64,000 nucleotides of DNA, from the NCBI RefSeq assembly GCF_001425385.1, contig NZ_LMQO01000001.1, forward strand, positions 434,001 to 498,000, read 5' to 3'. Source of the DNA: Sphingomonas sp. Leaf407 (lineage in GTDB: Bacteria; Pseudomonadota; Alphaproteobacteria; Sphingomonadales; Sphingomonadaceae). Shown here piece after piece: positions 24,936-34,616 of this stretch (positions within the stretch are counted from its first letter, which is position 1; each line of letters opens with the position of its first letter). The notes beneath the pieces are model-generated. The model was not told where the DNA came from and did no database searches. It saw only the letters and a list, made by a program, of their open reading frames with translations. The position numbers were made by a program, and so were the translations under genes.

Positions 24936-27695
24936 ATGCCCCATCTCTATCTCGTCGACGGCTCCGGCTATATCTTCCGCGCCTATCACCGGCTGCCGCC
25001 GCTCACGAACATCCATGGCGAGCCGGTCGGCGCGGTCTATGGCTATACCTCAATGCTGTGGCGGCTCGCCGATGCGCTGCACAAGGCGGACGGGCCGACG
25101 CACATGGCGGTCATCCTCGACAAATCGTCGAAGACCTTCCGCAACGACCTGTACGACCAGTATAAGGCGCACCGCCCGCCGCCGCCCGAGGACCTCGTCC
25201 CCCAGTTCCCGATGATCCGCGATGCGACCCGCGCGTTCAGCCTGCCGTGCATTGAGGAAGCGGGGCTGGAAGCCGACGACATCATCGCCTGCTATACCCA
25301 GGCAGCGCTGGCACAGGGTTGGCAGGTGACGATCGTCAGCGCCGACAAAGACCTGATGCAGCTCATGACCGACCCGTCGGTCGACATGCTCGACACGATG
25401 AACAACCGCACGCTCGGCCCCGAGCATGTCGTCGAGAAGTTCGGCGTGACCCCCGACAAGCTGGGCGACGTGCTGGCGCTGATGGGCGACAGCGTCGACA
25501 ACGTCCCCGGCGTCCCCGGCGTCGGCCCCAAGACGGCGGCCAAGCTCATCAACGAACACGGTAATCTCGAAGCGGTCCTCGCTGCCGCACCCGAGATGAA
25601 GAAGGGCAAGCTGCGCGACAATCTGATCGACCATGCCGATGCCGCGCGGCTGTCGAAGGTGCTGGTGACGCTGAAATGCGACGGGGCCTTGCCCGAACCG
25701 CTCGACGCGCTGGCGATGCAGGGCATCCCGGAGGCACCGCTCCGCGCGTTCCTCGAACATCACGGCTTCCGCACGCTGCTGACCAAGCTCGCCACCGTCG
25801 CCGATCCAGCCCCCGACACCCCGGCCGCACCGGTGGCGGACGATGACGAGGTGCCGTGCAACCACGACGGCTATGAAACCGTCACCGATCTCGCCACCCT
25901 CGACCGCTGGATCGCCGAGGCGACGGCGCTGGGCCATGTCGCGATCGATACCGAGACGACCGGGCTGGACGCCACCCGCGCCGACCTCGTCGGGTTCAGC
26001 CTCGCGCTCGCCCCCAACCGCGCCTGCTATGTGCCGATCGCCCATGGCGGCACCGACATGTTCGCCGAGAAACCGGTCCAGATCGATCGCGACGCCGCCG
26101 TCGCCGCGCTGAAACCACTGCTGGCCGACCCGTCGGTGCTCAAGATCGGCCATAACCTGAAATACGACATGGTCGTGCTCGCGCGGCTGGGCCTCACCGT
26201 CGCGCCCTATGACGACACGATCGTCATGAGCTTCGCGCTCGACGCGGGCAACCACGGTCACGGCATGGACGAACTCGCCGCCACGCACCTGCGCCATAGC
26301 TGCATCGCCTATAAGGACGTCGTCGGCACCGGCAAGAAACAGGTCGGCTTCGGCGAGATCGACCTCAAGACCGCCACCCGCTACGCCGCCGAGGATGCCG
26401 ATGTGACGCTCCGGCTCCATCGCCGGTTCAAGCCGCGCCTGGCGTATGAATCGGTCACGACCGTCTACGAACGGGTCGATCGCCCGCTGGTGCAGGTGAT
26501 CGCCGACATGGAGCAGGCCGGGATCAAGGTCGACGCGAAGGTCCTCGCCCGCCTGTCGGACGAATTTTCCACGCGCATCGCCGACCTCGAAACCCAGATC
26601 CACGACTTGGCCGGCACGAAATTCACCATCGGCTCGCCCAAGCAACTCGGCGACGTGCTGTTCGTGACGCTGGGGATCAAGGGCGGGCGCAAGGGCAAGT
26701 CGGGCGTCTATTCGACCGACGTCACCGAACTGGAACGCATCGCCGCCGACAGGACATCGGCCGGTGCCGAGATCGCCGGGCGCGTGCTCGACTGGCGACA
26801 GCTCACCAAGCTCAAGAACACCTATACCGACGCGCTCCAGGCGCAGATCAACCCCGCCACCGGCCGCGTCCACACGTCGTACAGCCTCACCGGGGCGCAG
26901 ACCGGCCGCCTGTCGTCGACCGACCCCAACCTCCAGAACATCCCGATCCGCACCGAAATCGGTCGCCAGATCCGCGACGCCTTCGTGGCCGAGCCGGGCA
27001 ACGTCATCCTCGCCGCCGACTATTCGCAGATCGAACTGCGCCTAGCGGCCCACATCGCCGACGTGCCGCAGTTGCGCGAGGCGTTCGCGCGCGGTGACGA
27101 CATCCACAGCATCACCGCGCAGGAACTGTTCGGCGAGGTCAACCGCGACACCCGCGGCCGCGCTAAGACGATCAACTTCGCGATCCTCTACGGCATCAGC
27201 CGCTGGGGCCTCGCCGGGCGGCTCGACGTCAGCGCGGAGGAAGCACAGGCGATGATCGACCGCTATTTCGATCGTTTCCCCGGCATCAACCGCTACATCG
27301 CCGAAACCACGCAGGCCGTGCGCACCACCGGCTTCACCACCACCCTGTTCGGCCGCAAGACCCATTTCCCGCGCATCAAGTCGAAGGTGCAGCACGAACG
27401 CCAGGGGGCGGAACGCGCCGCGATCAACGCGCCGGTACAGGGCACCAGCGCCGACATCATCAAACGCGCGATGACCCGCATGGGACCGGCGCTGGCGCAG
27501 GCCGGGCTGGGCGAGGTGCGGATGCTGCTCCAGGTCCACGACGAACTGGTCTTCGAACTGCCCGAAGCGCTGGTCGAGGCGGCGACCCCCGTCATCCGCC
27601 GCGTGATGGAAACGGCAGCCGAACCGCTGGTCGACCTGTCGGTGCCGCTGGGCGTCGAGATCGGGACGGGCAAGAGCTGGGGGGCGGCGCACTAG
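24936..27695 (+). CDS. polA: DNA polymerase I
   Basis: PolA fills gaps, removes primers and performs repair synthesis. The product is 919 residues from ATG 24936 (928 if ATG 24909 is used). The 5' nuclease domain occupies about residues 1-290 (HLYLVDGSGYIFRAYH at the start; GDSVDNVPGVPGVGPKTA helix-hairpin-helix). The 3'-5' exonuclease domain retains DTETTGLD, so proofreading is likely active. The polymerase domain has motif A ADYSQIELRLAAH, motif B RAKTINFAILYG and motif C QVHDELVFELP. It ends in GTGKSWGAAH, typical for the family. Confidence 0.97.
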   Translation: MPHLYLVDGSGYIFRAYHRLPPLTNIHGEPVGAVYGYTSMLWRLADALHKADGPTHMAVILDKSSKTFRNDLYDQYKAHRPPPPEDLVPQFPMIRDATRAFSLPCIEEAGLEADDIIACYTQAALAQGWQVTIVSADKDLMQLMTDPSVDMLDTMNNRTLGPEHVVEKFGVTPDKLGDVLALMGDSVDNVPGVPGVGPKTAAKLINEHGNLEAVLAAAPEMKKGKLRDNLIDHADAARLSKVLVTLKCDGALPEPLDALAMQGIPEAPLRAFLEHHGFRTLLTKLATVADPAPDTPAAPVADDDEVPCNHDGYETVTDLATLDRWIAEATALGHVAIDTETTGLDATRADLVGFSLALAPNRACYVPIAHGGTDMFAEKPVQIDRDAAVAALKPLLADPSVLKIGHNLKYDMVVLARLGLTVAPYDDTIVMSFALDAGNHGHGMDELAATHLRHSCIAYKDVVGTGKKQVGFGEIDLKTATRYAAEDADVTLRLHRRFKPRLAYESVTTVYERVDRPLVQVIADMEQAGIKVDAKVLARLSDEFSTRIADLETQIHDLAGTKFTIGSPKQLGDVLFVTLGIKGGRKGKSGVYSTDVTELERIAADRTSAGAEIAGRVLDWRQLTKLKNTYTDALQAQINPATGRVHTSYSLTGAQTGRLSSTDPNLQNIPIRTEIGRQIRDAFVAEPGNVILAADYSQIELRLAAHIADVPQLREAFARGDDIHSITAQELFGEVNRDTRGRAKTINFAILYGISRWGLAGRLDVSAEEAQAMIDRYFDRFPGINRYIAETTQAVRTTGFTTTLFGRKTHFPRIKSKVQHERQGAERAAINAPVQGTSADIIKRAMTRMGPALAQAGLGEVRMLLQVHDELVFELPEALVEAATPVIRRVMETAAEPLVDLSVPLGVEIGTGKSWGAAH

Positions 27696-27750
27696 GACCG
27701 ATCGACATTCGGCTATTCACGGTGTTGCTCTTGCGTAGATGGGCATTGCG

Positions 27751-27865
27751 CATCGTCACCCCGGACTTGTTCCGGGGTCCACCGAGCCGCAGTCGCCGTC
27801 GACAGAGCCTCAAGCCGCACCGATTGCCGAGCCGTGGACCCCGGAACAAGTCCGGGGTGACGATG
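27751..27865. repeat. Family B inverted-arm repeat, copy 2
   Basis: CATCGTCACCCCGGACTTG... on the left mirrors ...CAAGTCCGGGGTGACGATG on the right, with inner GGGGTCCAC / GTGGACCCC. It fills most of the gap between polA and the DUF305 gene, which converge here, and may help stop transcription from both sides. Confidence 0.85.
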
Positions 27866-27901
27866 GGGCGTGAAAGTCGAATCTGACCGGGAAAGGGGCG
27901 T

Positions 27902-28282
27902 CTACCCCCGCCGCGCCGCCAGCCACCGATCGATCTGCCCGATCTCGCGTTGCTGCGCGTCAATCACCGCCTGCGCCAGCCGTCGTGCGTCCGCGTCCCT
28001 GCCATGGCGAAGCTGCGCCTGCGCCATCGCGACCGCCGCGACGTGATGCACCCGCATCTGCTGCATGAAGTCGACATCGGCATCGCCGGTATAGGCGGGG
28101 GCGTCGTGCATCATCGCCGCCATCGACTGTTTGAAGGCCTTCGTCGCCGCGCTGTCACCCTCGGCCGGGGTCATCGACGCCATCGCCATGGCGTGCCCGT
28201 TGCCGGCGGTCGCGTCGGTCGCGTCCGGCTGGGGGGAACAGGCGGTCAGTGCCGCCGCCGTCATCGCTATCATCGCCCGCAT
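27902..28282 (-). CDS. DUF305 family lipoprotein
   Basis: A 126-residue protein with a short lipoprotein signal, MRAMIAMTAAALTAC, where LTAC is the lipobox. The mature part is a ferritin-like four-helix DUF305 domain: FMQQMRVHHVAAVAMAQAQL carries the conserved Met/His residues, and the C-terminus reads AVIDAQQREIGQIDRWLAARRG. DUF305 proteins are often linked to metal (copper) handling because of the Met/His motif; the role here is not proven. The ATG at 28282 is supported by the lipoprotein signal; the open frame upstream has none. Confidence 0.85.
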   Translation of the reverse strand: MRAMIAMTAAALTACSPQPDATDATAGNGHAMAMASMTPAEGDSAATKAFKQSMAAMMHDAPAYTGDADVDFMQQMRVHHVAAVAMAQAQLRHGRDADARRLAQAVIDAQQREIGQIDRWLAARRG

Positions 28283-28450
28283 CGGCTGCCTCTCCGTATC
28301 AATCTGGAGTCCGGTCAAGTCGTCGACCGCGGCGATCGTTCCAAAGCGTTGCCCGCAAGCCGCACCCGGCGTGCAAAGCGTAAACGAGGGGCTATGGCGC
28401 GGCGGCGGCATCCCCTATGACGCGGCGATGACCTGCCCCCCGCGCGGCGC

Positions 28451-29977
28451 ATGACCGACGCGCCGACCCCGCCGACCGACGACATCGCCGCACTCGCCAA
28501 GGGTGGGCGGACGAACGTGTTCGGCTTCGTCCTGCGCCTCGTCGCGCGGCTGCCGTTCCTGTTCATCGCCGGTCGCGTCTATGGGCCGGAGATCGTCGGC
28601 CGGTTCGCGCTCGCCGTGCTGGTGGTCGAACTGGCGGCGCTGATCGCGACGCTCGGCCTCAAACGCGGGCTGGCGCAGGCGCTGTCGTCGACCACCCGGC
28701 CGCACGCGCATGTCGTGTGGGATGCGCTGGCGGTCGCCTTCATCCTCTCGGTCGCGGCCAGTGCGTTGCTCTTCGTCTTTCCGCAGATCATGTATCCCAA
28801 CAGCCAGGTGATCGGCTTCGAACGCCTGCTGCCGCTGGTCGTGTTCGCCATCGCGTGGTCCGACGTCAGTCTGGCCGCGCTCGCCTACCGGTTGAACGTG
28901 AAGGCGGCAGTGACCGCGCGCGCGGTGGTCGAGCCGTGGACGATCTCGATCGCCGCATGGTGCCTGAGCTATTATTCGACGCGCGACGGGCTCATCATGT
29001 CGTACGTGCTGGCGATGGCGGCGGCGCTTGCCGCCTCGATCATCCCGTTCGTCCGCAGCTATGGCCTGCCGGTCGGCTGGTCGCCGCATCTGGGGCCGAT
29101 GCTGGCGCTGGTGAAGCGCAACATGCCGCTGGCCGGGGCCGACGCGATCGAATGGGGCACGCGCAACGTCGATCGCTTCATCCTCGGCCTGTTGTTCGGC
29201 CCGGCGACGGTCGGCGTCTATTATATGGCGCAACAGGTCGCCTCGCTGCCGCAAAAGCTCAAGACCAGCTTCGATCCGGTGCTGGGGCCGGTCATCACTC
29301 ATAGCCTTGCCGATGGCGACAAGGCGGCGGTCGCACGACAGGTGCGGCAGGTCGGCTTCTGGATCATCACCGCGCAGGCCGCACTGGCGCTGGCGGGCAG
29401 CATCCCCGCCTCGGGCGTGATGGGCGTCGTCGGCCGCGAATTCGTCAGCGGGGCAGGGGCACTGTCGTTCCTGCTGATCGCCGAGGTGTTCGCCGCAAAG
29501 GGCGCGGTGTCCGAAGCCGCGCTGGTCTATATCGCGCGCCACCGCAACCTGATGATTTCGCTGGCGCTGCTCGCGTTTCAGGTGGCCTTGAGCTTCGCGC
29601 TGGTCGCGCTGATGCGGCGGCTGGGCTGGCCCGAGCCATGGGCGGCGGCGGGGCCGGCGGTGGCGCTCGTCACCTCGGTCTCTATCGGCTCGGTCGTCAA
29701 GTCGGGGCTCCTCTCGAAGCTGCTCGGCCATAGCGTGCGCGATTTCCGCCCGGCGTTCGTCTGGGCGGTGCTGGCGGCGGCGCTGGTCGGCTCGGCGATC
29801 ATGCAGTTGCCGCGCCGCTATGAATGGGCGGAGATGCTGTTCGGCATCCCGATCATCCTCGCCACCTATTTCGCGATCCTGTGGCGCTGGGCCTTCCGCC
29901 CGGAGGACAAGGCACTGTTCCACAAGAGCGCGGCGGCCGGCGAGGCGCACCTGCCGACCGACCGCTACAAGGTGTGA
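28451..29977 (+). CDS. Polysaccharide flippase-like MOP superfamily protein
   Basis: A 508-residue integral membrane protein with about 12-14 hydrophobic segments, resembling Wzx/oligosaccharide flippases of the MOP exporter superfamily. FLFIAGRVYGPEIVGRFALAVLVVELAALIATLG near residues 35-70 is the recognisable first block, and WGTRNVDRFILGLLFGPATVGVYYMAQQ in the middle starts the second half. Such proteins move lipid-linked sugars across the inner membrane. No glycosyltransferase genes are adjacent, so the substrate is unknown. It converges tightly (7 bases) on the next gene. Confidence 0.82.
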   Translation: MTDAPTPPTDDIAALAKGGRTNVFGFVLRLVARLPFLFIAGRVYGPEIVGRFALAVLVVELAALIATLGLKRGLAQALSSTTRPHAHVVWDALAVAFILSVAASALLFVFPQIMYPNSQVIGFERLLPLVVFAIAWSDVSLAALAYRLNVKAAVTARAVVEPWTISIAAWCLSYYSTRDGLIMSYVLAMAAALAASIIPFVRSYGLPVGWSPHLGPMLALVKRNMPLAGADAIEWGTRNVDRFILGLLFGPATVGVYYMAQQVASLPQKLKTSFDPVLGPVITHSLADGDKAAVARQVRQVGFWIITAQAALALAGSIPASGVMGVVGREFVSGAGALSFLLIAEVFAAKGAVSEAALVYIARHRNLMISLALLAFQVALSFALVALMRRLGWPEPWAAAGPAVALVTSVSIGSVVKSGLLSKLLGHSVRDFRPAFVWAVLAAALVGSAIMQLPRRYEWAEMLFGIPIILATYFAILWRWAFRPEDKALFHKSAAAGEAHLPTDRYKV

Positions 29978-29984
29978 CCCCGCG

Positions 29985-30734
29985 TTACTTGATGAAATAG
30001 CCGACGACGCCCCACCGGCCGCCGTCCTTCGCCAGCACCACCGTTTCGGTCGCACCGGCGCGGTTGGCAAAGGTCGTGCGGAACTCGACCAGTTGATATT
30101 CGCCCGCCGGGGCGCCCGGCAGCGACGTGGTCGTGGTCGCCCGCTGGACGGTCCGCGATCGAACCGCGCCCAGCGGCGCGCGCACCGGCTTGACCTGTGC
30201 CGTCCACTGATCGGCGGTCACGGCACCGCGGAAGGTCGCCCCGGCGGCCTGCCAGCTATCCTGCCAGCGTTCCTGGTCGACGATCGTCAGCCATTGCCGT
30301 GCGACCTGCTGCCCCGCCGGATCGCTCGCGACCTGTTCGGTGGCGGCGGGTGTCGGCGCGGCGGTGTTGAAGGCGGTAGCGGCCGCGATGACGGCGGCGA
30401 TCAGGATCGACATGGTGAGCATTCCTCCACTGAGCCAGAGCAGTCGGGTCGACTGCGGCGGACCACTGGAAGCACCCGGAACGGCGTTGGGGGACACCCC
30501 CAATTGCTTGTCCCCCATGGTTTGGGGGGCACCGCGCTCGGCATCGCCCAAAATCCTTGCGGCCTCGCGGCTGCTCGATACCGCCAGCTTGCGCCGCGCG
30601 TCGCGCAGCCGCTCGTTGATCGTGTGGATCGACAGGTTCAGATGCGCCGCGATCGACTTGGCGTCATGCCCGGCGAGCAGCAGGCGCAGCGCCTCCTTCT
30701 CGCGTTCGGTCAGCGTATCGAGCCCCTCGCGCAT
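29985..30734 (-). CDS. LuxR-type HTH regulator with DUF4019 domain
   Basis: A membrane-anchored regulator of about 249 residues. The N-terminal HTH is LuxR/GerE-like: LTEREKEALRLLLAGHDAKSIAAHLNLSIHTINERLRDARRKL (residues 8-50). One transmembrane segment follows (LLWLSGGMLTMSILIAAVIAAATAF), placing the C-terminal DUF4019 domain (QWLTIVDQERWQDSWQAAGATF, GYFIK end) in the periplasm. The layout suggests a one-component sensor, but no ligand is known. Either ATG 30734 or the adjacent GTG 30737 could be the start. Confidence 0.85.
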   Translation of the reverse strand: MREGLDTLTEREKEALRLLLAGHDAKSIAAHLNLSIHTINERLRDARRKLAVSSSREAARILGDAERGAPQTMGDKQLGVSPNAVPGASSGPPQSTRLLWLSGGMLTMSILIAAVIAAATAFNTAAPTPAATEQVASDPAGQQVARQWLTIVDQERWQDSWQAAGATFRGAVTADQWTAQVKPVRAPLGAVRSRTVQRATTTTSLPGAPAGEYQLVEFRTTFANRAGATETVVLAKDGGRWGVVGYFIK

Positions 30735-30806
30735 CACGCGGTCGCAAACGGTGTCATCCCCGTCGTCTAGGAGGACGACCGGTCGACGGCAACCGCGACG
30801 CGGCCG

Positions 30807-32060
30807 CTAGCGATAACGCGACAGCGCCAGATCGCCCGTCTCGATCGCCGCTTGGCCCCCCGACATCAGGTCGGCGATCACTGCCGCCGATCCGCACGCC
30901 ATCGTCCACCCCAGCGTCCCATGGCCGGTGTTCAGCCACAGGTTGGACAGCTTGGTCGCCCCCACCACCGGGGTACTGTCGGGCGTCATCGGCCTGAGTC
31001 CACTCCAGAAACTCGCCCGCGACACGTCGCCCGCGCCGGGGAACAGGGAGCCCAGCGAATATTCCAGCGTCGCGCGGCGCGCATCGGGCAGGTCGTTGTT
31101 GAACCCCGAAATCTCCGCCATCCCGCCCACGCGGATGCGATCGCCGAGCCGGGTGATCGCGACCTTGTAACTCTCGTCGAGCAGCGTCGAGACGGGCGCG
31201 CGCCCCTCGTCGACGATCGGCACGGTGATCGAATAGCCCTTCACCGGATAGACCGGCAGCCGCAGTCCGAGCGGCTCGACAAGGCGCGGCGAATGGCTGC
31301 CCAGCGCCACCAGATAGGCATCGCCGCTCACCGTGCCCCGGTCGGTCTCGACTCCCGTCACCCGGTCGCCTTGGCGCACCAGCCGGCGGATCGTCTCCCC
31401 CAGGCGGAACTCGACGCCCGCCGTCGCCGCCATGTCCGCCAGCGCATTGGTGAACTTGAAACAGTCGCCCGTCTCGTCCCCCGGCAGCCGCAGCCCCCCG
31501 GCGATGTCCATGTTGCTGCCCGCCAGCCCCGGCTCGGCGGCGATGCAGCCGGCACGGTCGAGCACCTCGAACGCCACGCCATCGGCCTTGAGCACCGCGG
31601 TATCCTTGTCGATCCCCGCCAGTTGCTTTTCCTCGCGGAACAGTTGCAGCGTGCCTTGCGACCGTTCGTCATAGGCGATGCCGGTGGCGGCACGCAGCTC
31701 GATCAGCTTATCGCGGCTGTACTCGGCCAGCCGCACCATCCGCCCCTTGTTCACCGCATAGTCGCGCGCGTTGCAGTTGCCGAGCATCGCGACCAGCCAG
31801 CGCAGCATCGCCAGATCGACCTTCGGGCGCAGGATCAGCGGGGCATGTTCCATGAACAGCCATTTGAGTGCCTTGCGCGGAATACCCGGCGCCGCCCATG
31901 GCGAGGCATAGCCCGGCGAAATCTCACCCGCATTGGCGAAGCTCGTCTCCAGCGCCGGGCCGCGCTGGCGGTCGATCACCACCACCTCATGCCCCGCCTG
32001 CGCCAGATACCATGCGGAAGTGACGCCGATCACTCCCGCGCCGAGAATCACGATCCGCAT
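30807..32060 (-). CDS. dadA: D-amino acid dehydrogenase
   Basis: DadA is a membrane-associated flavoprotein that oxidises D-alanine and other D-amino acids to 2-oxo acids and passes electrons to the respiratory chain. The 417-residue protein starts with the FAD-binding [20 protein letters not shown] (GxGxxG at residues 7-12) and continues with the DAO family blocks [20 protein letters not shown] and [16 protein letters not shown]. Its ATG at 32060 overlaps the alr stop by 13 bases, so alr and dadA form one operon for alanine catabolism. Confidence 0.95.
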   Translation of the reverse strand: MRIVILGAGVIGVTSAWYLAQAGHEVVVIDRQRGPALETSFANAGEISPGYASPWAAPGIPRKALKWLFMEHAPLILRPKVDLAMLRWLVAMLGNCNARDYAVNKGRMVRLAEYSRDKLIELRAATGIAYDERSQGTLQLFREEKQLAGIDKDTAVLKADGVAFEVLDRAGCIAAEPGLAGSNMDIAGGLRLPGDETGDCFKFTNALADMAATAGVEFRLGETIRRLVRQGDRVTGVETDRGTVSGDAYLVALGSHSPRLVEPLGLRLPVYPVKGYSITVPIVDEGRAPVSTLLDESYKVAITRLGDRIRVGGMAEISGFNNDLPDARRATLEYSLGSLFPGAGDVSRASFWSGLRPMTPDSTPVVGATKLSNLWLNTGHGTLGWTMACGSAAVIADLMSGGQAAIETGDLALSRYR

Positions 32061-33160
32061 GTGCTTGCCTCTCGCTCGCCCGCCACGGGCAGGATGCGCC
32101 GCGCATGGCGATGGCGCAGTCCGGTCAGGATTTCATAGGCGATCGTGCCCGCATCGGCGGCGACGCGGTCGATCGTCTGGTTCGGGCCGATCAGTTCGGC
32201 ATGGCTCGCCTGCGCGAGTACGTCGTCGGGCACGCCGGTCACGTCGATGCAGATGCTGTCCATCGACACCCGCCCGGCGATCGGCGCGGCATGGCCGCCG
32301 ACCCAGGTCATGCCCCGGTTACTCAAGGCGCGCGGCCAGCCATCGGCATAGCCATAGGACAGCGTCGCGATCCGCCGGTCATGGTACGCGACCGACGTCA
32401 GCCCATAGCCGACCCCGGTCCCGGCGGGCACGTCGCGCACCTGCACGATCCGCGCATCGAGCGTGACGACCGGCCGCATCGGATTGGCCACCCCCATCTG
32501 CGGCGCACCGCCGTACAGCGCGATTCCCGGTCGCACGACATCGCCCTGATCGCCGGGCAGGAACGCGCCCGCCGAATTGGACAGCGAGCGCGGGGCAGGG
32601 GGCAGCATCGCCGCCAGCTCGGCGAAGCGCGCGCGCTGCGCGTCGTTCGCCGCCGCATCCGGTTCGTCGGCGCAGGCGAAATGGCTCATCACCAGCACCA
32701 CCTCGATCCCGTCGAGCCGCGCCGGCCTGGCGGCGATCTCCGCCACTTCCGCCGGGGCAAGCCCCAGCCGCGACATACCGCTGTCGACCTGCACCGCCGC
32801 CGGCAACCGCCGCCCGGCGCGCAATGCCGCGACCCGCCACCGCGCGATGTCGATCGGACCGTTCAGCACCGGGATCGCTTCCGCCGCGATCAGTGCCGCT
32901 TCCTCATCCGGCGCGATCCCGTTCAGCACGAACAGCCGCGTATCGGCCGGCAGGGCGGGGCGCAACGCCACCGCCTCCCCGGTCAGCGCGACGAAGAAGT
33001 CGCGGCATCCCGCCGCGTACAGCGCATCGGCGACCAGCCCCGCGCCCAGCCCATAGCCGTCCGCCTTCACCACCCCGGCCGCGCGCGCCGGCGCGACCCG
33101 GCCGGCGATGGTCCGGTAATTGGCGACCAGTGCGTCAAGATCGATCGTCAGCAAACCCAT
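32048..33160 (-). CDS. alr: Alanine racemase (catabolic, DadX-like)
   Basis: PLP-dependent alanine racemase, interconverting L- and D-alanine. The 370-residue protein carries the PLP lysine K32 in [12 protein letters not shown], the SNSAGAF and RPGIALYGG blocks, and the catalytic tyrosine probably in [16 protein letters not shown]. Its overlap with dadA and its divergent Lrp-type regulator fit the catabolic DadX role; whether the genome has a second, biosynthetic Alr cannot be seen. ATG 33160 is at the family's normal N-terminus; the longer open frame is not needed. Confidence 0.93.
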   Translation of the reverse strand: MGLLTIDLDALVANYRTIAGRVAPARAAGVVKADGYGLGAGLVADALYAAGCRDFFVALTGEAVALRPALPADTRLFVLNGIAPDEEAALIAAEAIPVLNGPIDIARWRVAALRAGRRLPAAVQVDSGMSRLGLAPAEVAEIAARPARLDGIEVVLVMSHFACADEPDAAANDAQRARFAELAAMLPPAPRSLSNSAGAFLPGDQGDVVRPGIALYGGAPQMGVANPMRPVVTLDARIVQVRDVPAGTGVGYGLTSVAYHDRRIATLSYGYADGWPRALSNRGMTWVGGHAAPIAGRVSMDSICIDVTGVPDDVLAQASHAELIGPNQTIDRVAADAGTIAYEILTGLRHRHARRILPVAGEREASTCGS

Positions 33161-33284
33161 GCCCGTCGTCGGCTCCTTGCCCGTCCACGACGCTACTACA
33201 GTCGGCGCGGCAGATTGTTCGCGATTGTCGCATGATCTGCCATAGATTGTATCGAACGCAACAAGCGACGACGGAATCGCAACC

Positions 33285-33740
33285 ATGACCCTCGACGCGA
33301 TCGACCGCAAATTGCTCAGCCTGCTGCGGCAGGACGCCCGCCGCCCCAACAATGCGCTCGCCGCCGAGGTCGGCCTGTCGCCGTCGGCCTGCCTGCGCCG
33401 CATCCGGCTGCTGGAGGACGGCGGCGCGATCCGGGGCTATACCGTCGTCACCCGCGCCGACCCCGCCGATCACGGCGCGACCGTGATCGTGCAGGTGACG
33501 CTGGAGCGTCAGACCGAGGAATATCTCTCGCGCTTCGAAGCGGCGGTGCGGCGCCACCCCGAAATCCAGGAATGCTGGCTGATGACCGGCCAGTCCGATT
33601 ACTGGCTGCGCGTCGCGGTCGAATCCGCCGGCGCGTACGAGGCGCTCCACACCGACATCATGTCGCGCCTGCCCGGCGTGACGCGCATCAACTCCAGCTT
33701 CGCGATGCGCAACGCGCTGATGCCAAGAAGGCGGGGCTAA
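33285..33740 (+). CDS. Lrp/AsnC family regulator divergent from alr-dadA
   Basis: A 151-residue feast/famine regulator. The N-terminal HTH (LDAIDRKLLSLLRQDARRPNNALAAEVGLSPSACLRRI) is followed by the RAM ligand-binding domain with VIVQVTLERQ and CWLMTGQSDYWLRV. It is transcribed away from alr-dadA with 124 bases between the starts, so it probably controls that operon in response to alanine, as DadR does elsewhere; this is inference from position. The intergenic stretch is locally A+T-richer (CATGATCTGCCATAGATTG) and holds both promoters. Confidence 0.92.
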   Translation: MTLDAIDRKLLSLLRQDARRPNNALAAEVGLSPSACLRRIRLLEDGGAIRGYTVVTRADPADHGATVIVQVTLERQTEEYLSRFEAAVRRHPEIQECWLMTGQSDYWLRVAVESAGAYEALHTDIMSRLPGVTRINSSFAMRNALMPRRRG

Positions 33741-33748
33741 TCCCCTTA

Positions 33749-33848
33749 TCGTCATTCCGGCGAAGGCCGGAATCCACGGATACAAGCCGGAGCGACTCCA
33801 GCAATACGTCCCAAGACCATGGATCCCGGCCTCCGCCGGGATGACGAT
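33749..33848. repeat. Family B inverted-arm repeat, copy 3
   Basis: ATCGTCATTCCGGCGAAGGC...GGAATCCACGG mirrors CCATGGATCCCGGC...GCCGGGATGACGAT. It fills the gap between the convergent Lrp-type gene and the RBBP9-like gene. Confidence 0.85.
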
Positions 33849-33856
33849 CGTCCGTC

Positions 33857-34402
33857 CTACCCCAACCGCGCCAATTTCCGCGCGGTGCGCACGTCATGCG
33901 CCACCACCGCGCCGCTCAGCCGCTCGATGATCTTGAGCAATCGCCCGCCGCGTGCCGCCTCTTCCTCGCGATCGTCGACCAGTTCGCTGCCCCATTCGCG
34001 CGCCAGCGCCGCGATCATTGCCGGCGGCGAATGATCGACCGTGACCGACCGGAACGGCAGCACGATGCTGGGCGAGGCGAAGCGGTCATGCCCGGCCTCC
34101 GCCACCGGATCGACGAGGATCGCCCCGGCCACCCGCTGGACATAATGCGCCGGTGACAGCCGCGCCCACCACGCCGCCGCGCGGCAGCCCGCGCCATGCG
34201 CCATCAGGATCACCGGCGCATCGTCATCGCCGACGAACCGGTCGATCTTCGCGCCAAGGATGTTGCGGTCGCCATCGGTCGCCCGCCCGATCGGCAGCAA
34301 TGTCGCGCGCAACCGGTCGATCGCGTCCGCCATCGCCATCGGCGGCGCGCCATCGATCAACGCCAGGATTCTCGGGCCAGCAGGGGCAGCGATCGCAACC
34401 AT
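33857..34402 (-). CDS. RBBP9/YdeN-like alpha/beta hydrolase lacking the nucleophile Ser
   Basis: A 181-residue protein resembling the RBBP9/YdeN serine-hydrolase family. The nucleophile elbow, normally GHSxGC in this family, reads AHGAGCRAAAWWA here, so Ser is replaced by Gly. The strand before it (APVILMAHGAG) and the IVLPFRSVTVDHSP segment after it keep the fold pattern, but the usual late Gly-His motif with the catalytic His is not evident either. It may be a catalytically dead relative with a binding role. ATG 34402 was chosen over an upstream start at 34447. Confidence 0.65.
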   Translation of the reverse strand: MVAIAAPAGPRILALIDGAPPMAMADAIDRLRATLLPIGRATDGDRNILGAKIDRFVGDDDAPVILMAHGAGCRAAAWWARLSPAHYVQRVAGAILVDPVAEAGHDRFASPSIVLPFRSVTVDHSPPAMIAALAREWGSELVDDREEEAARGGRLLKIIERLSGAVVAHDVRTARKLARLG

Positions 34403-34505
34403 CGGTCGTCTCCACGTCGAACCGTCGCACAGGCTATCACAGCGCACGAACGACGCAATCGTTCATACCGCAGCAATGCCACGCAATATCGTGTTGTTCA
34501 GACTG

Positions 34506-34612
34506 CTCCCCTCCCTGGAAGGGAGGGGCCGGGGGTGGGTAGGCTTGAGGCGAGCGCTCCGGTGCCCTCGCAGACCGACCCACCCCCAACCCCTCCCTGT
34601 CAGGGAGGGGAG
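34506..34612. repeat. Family A inverted-arm repeat, copy 4
   Basis: Arms 34506-34540 and 34578-34612 are inverted copies with the spacer core GCGAGGG on the minus strand, the same direction as copy 1. It lies between the start of the RBBP9-like gene and the end of the next Lrp-type gene; its right edge is 4 bases from that gene's stop. Confidence 0.85.
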
Positions 34613-34616
34613 CGAC

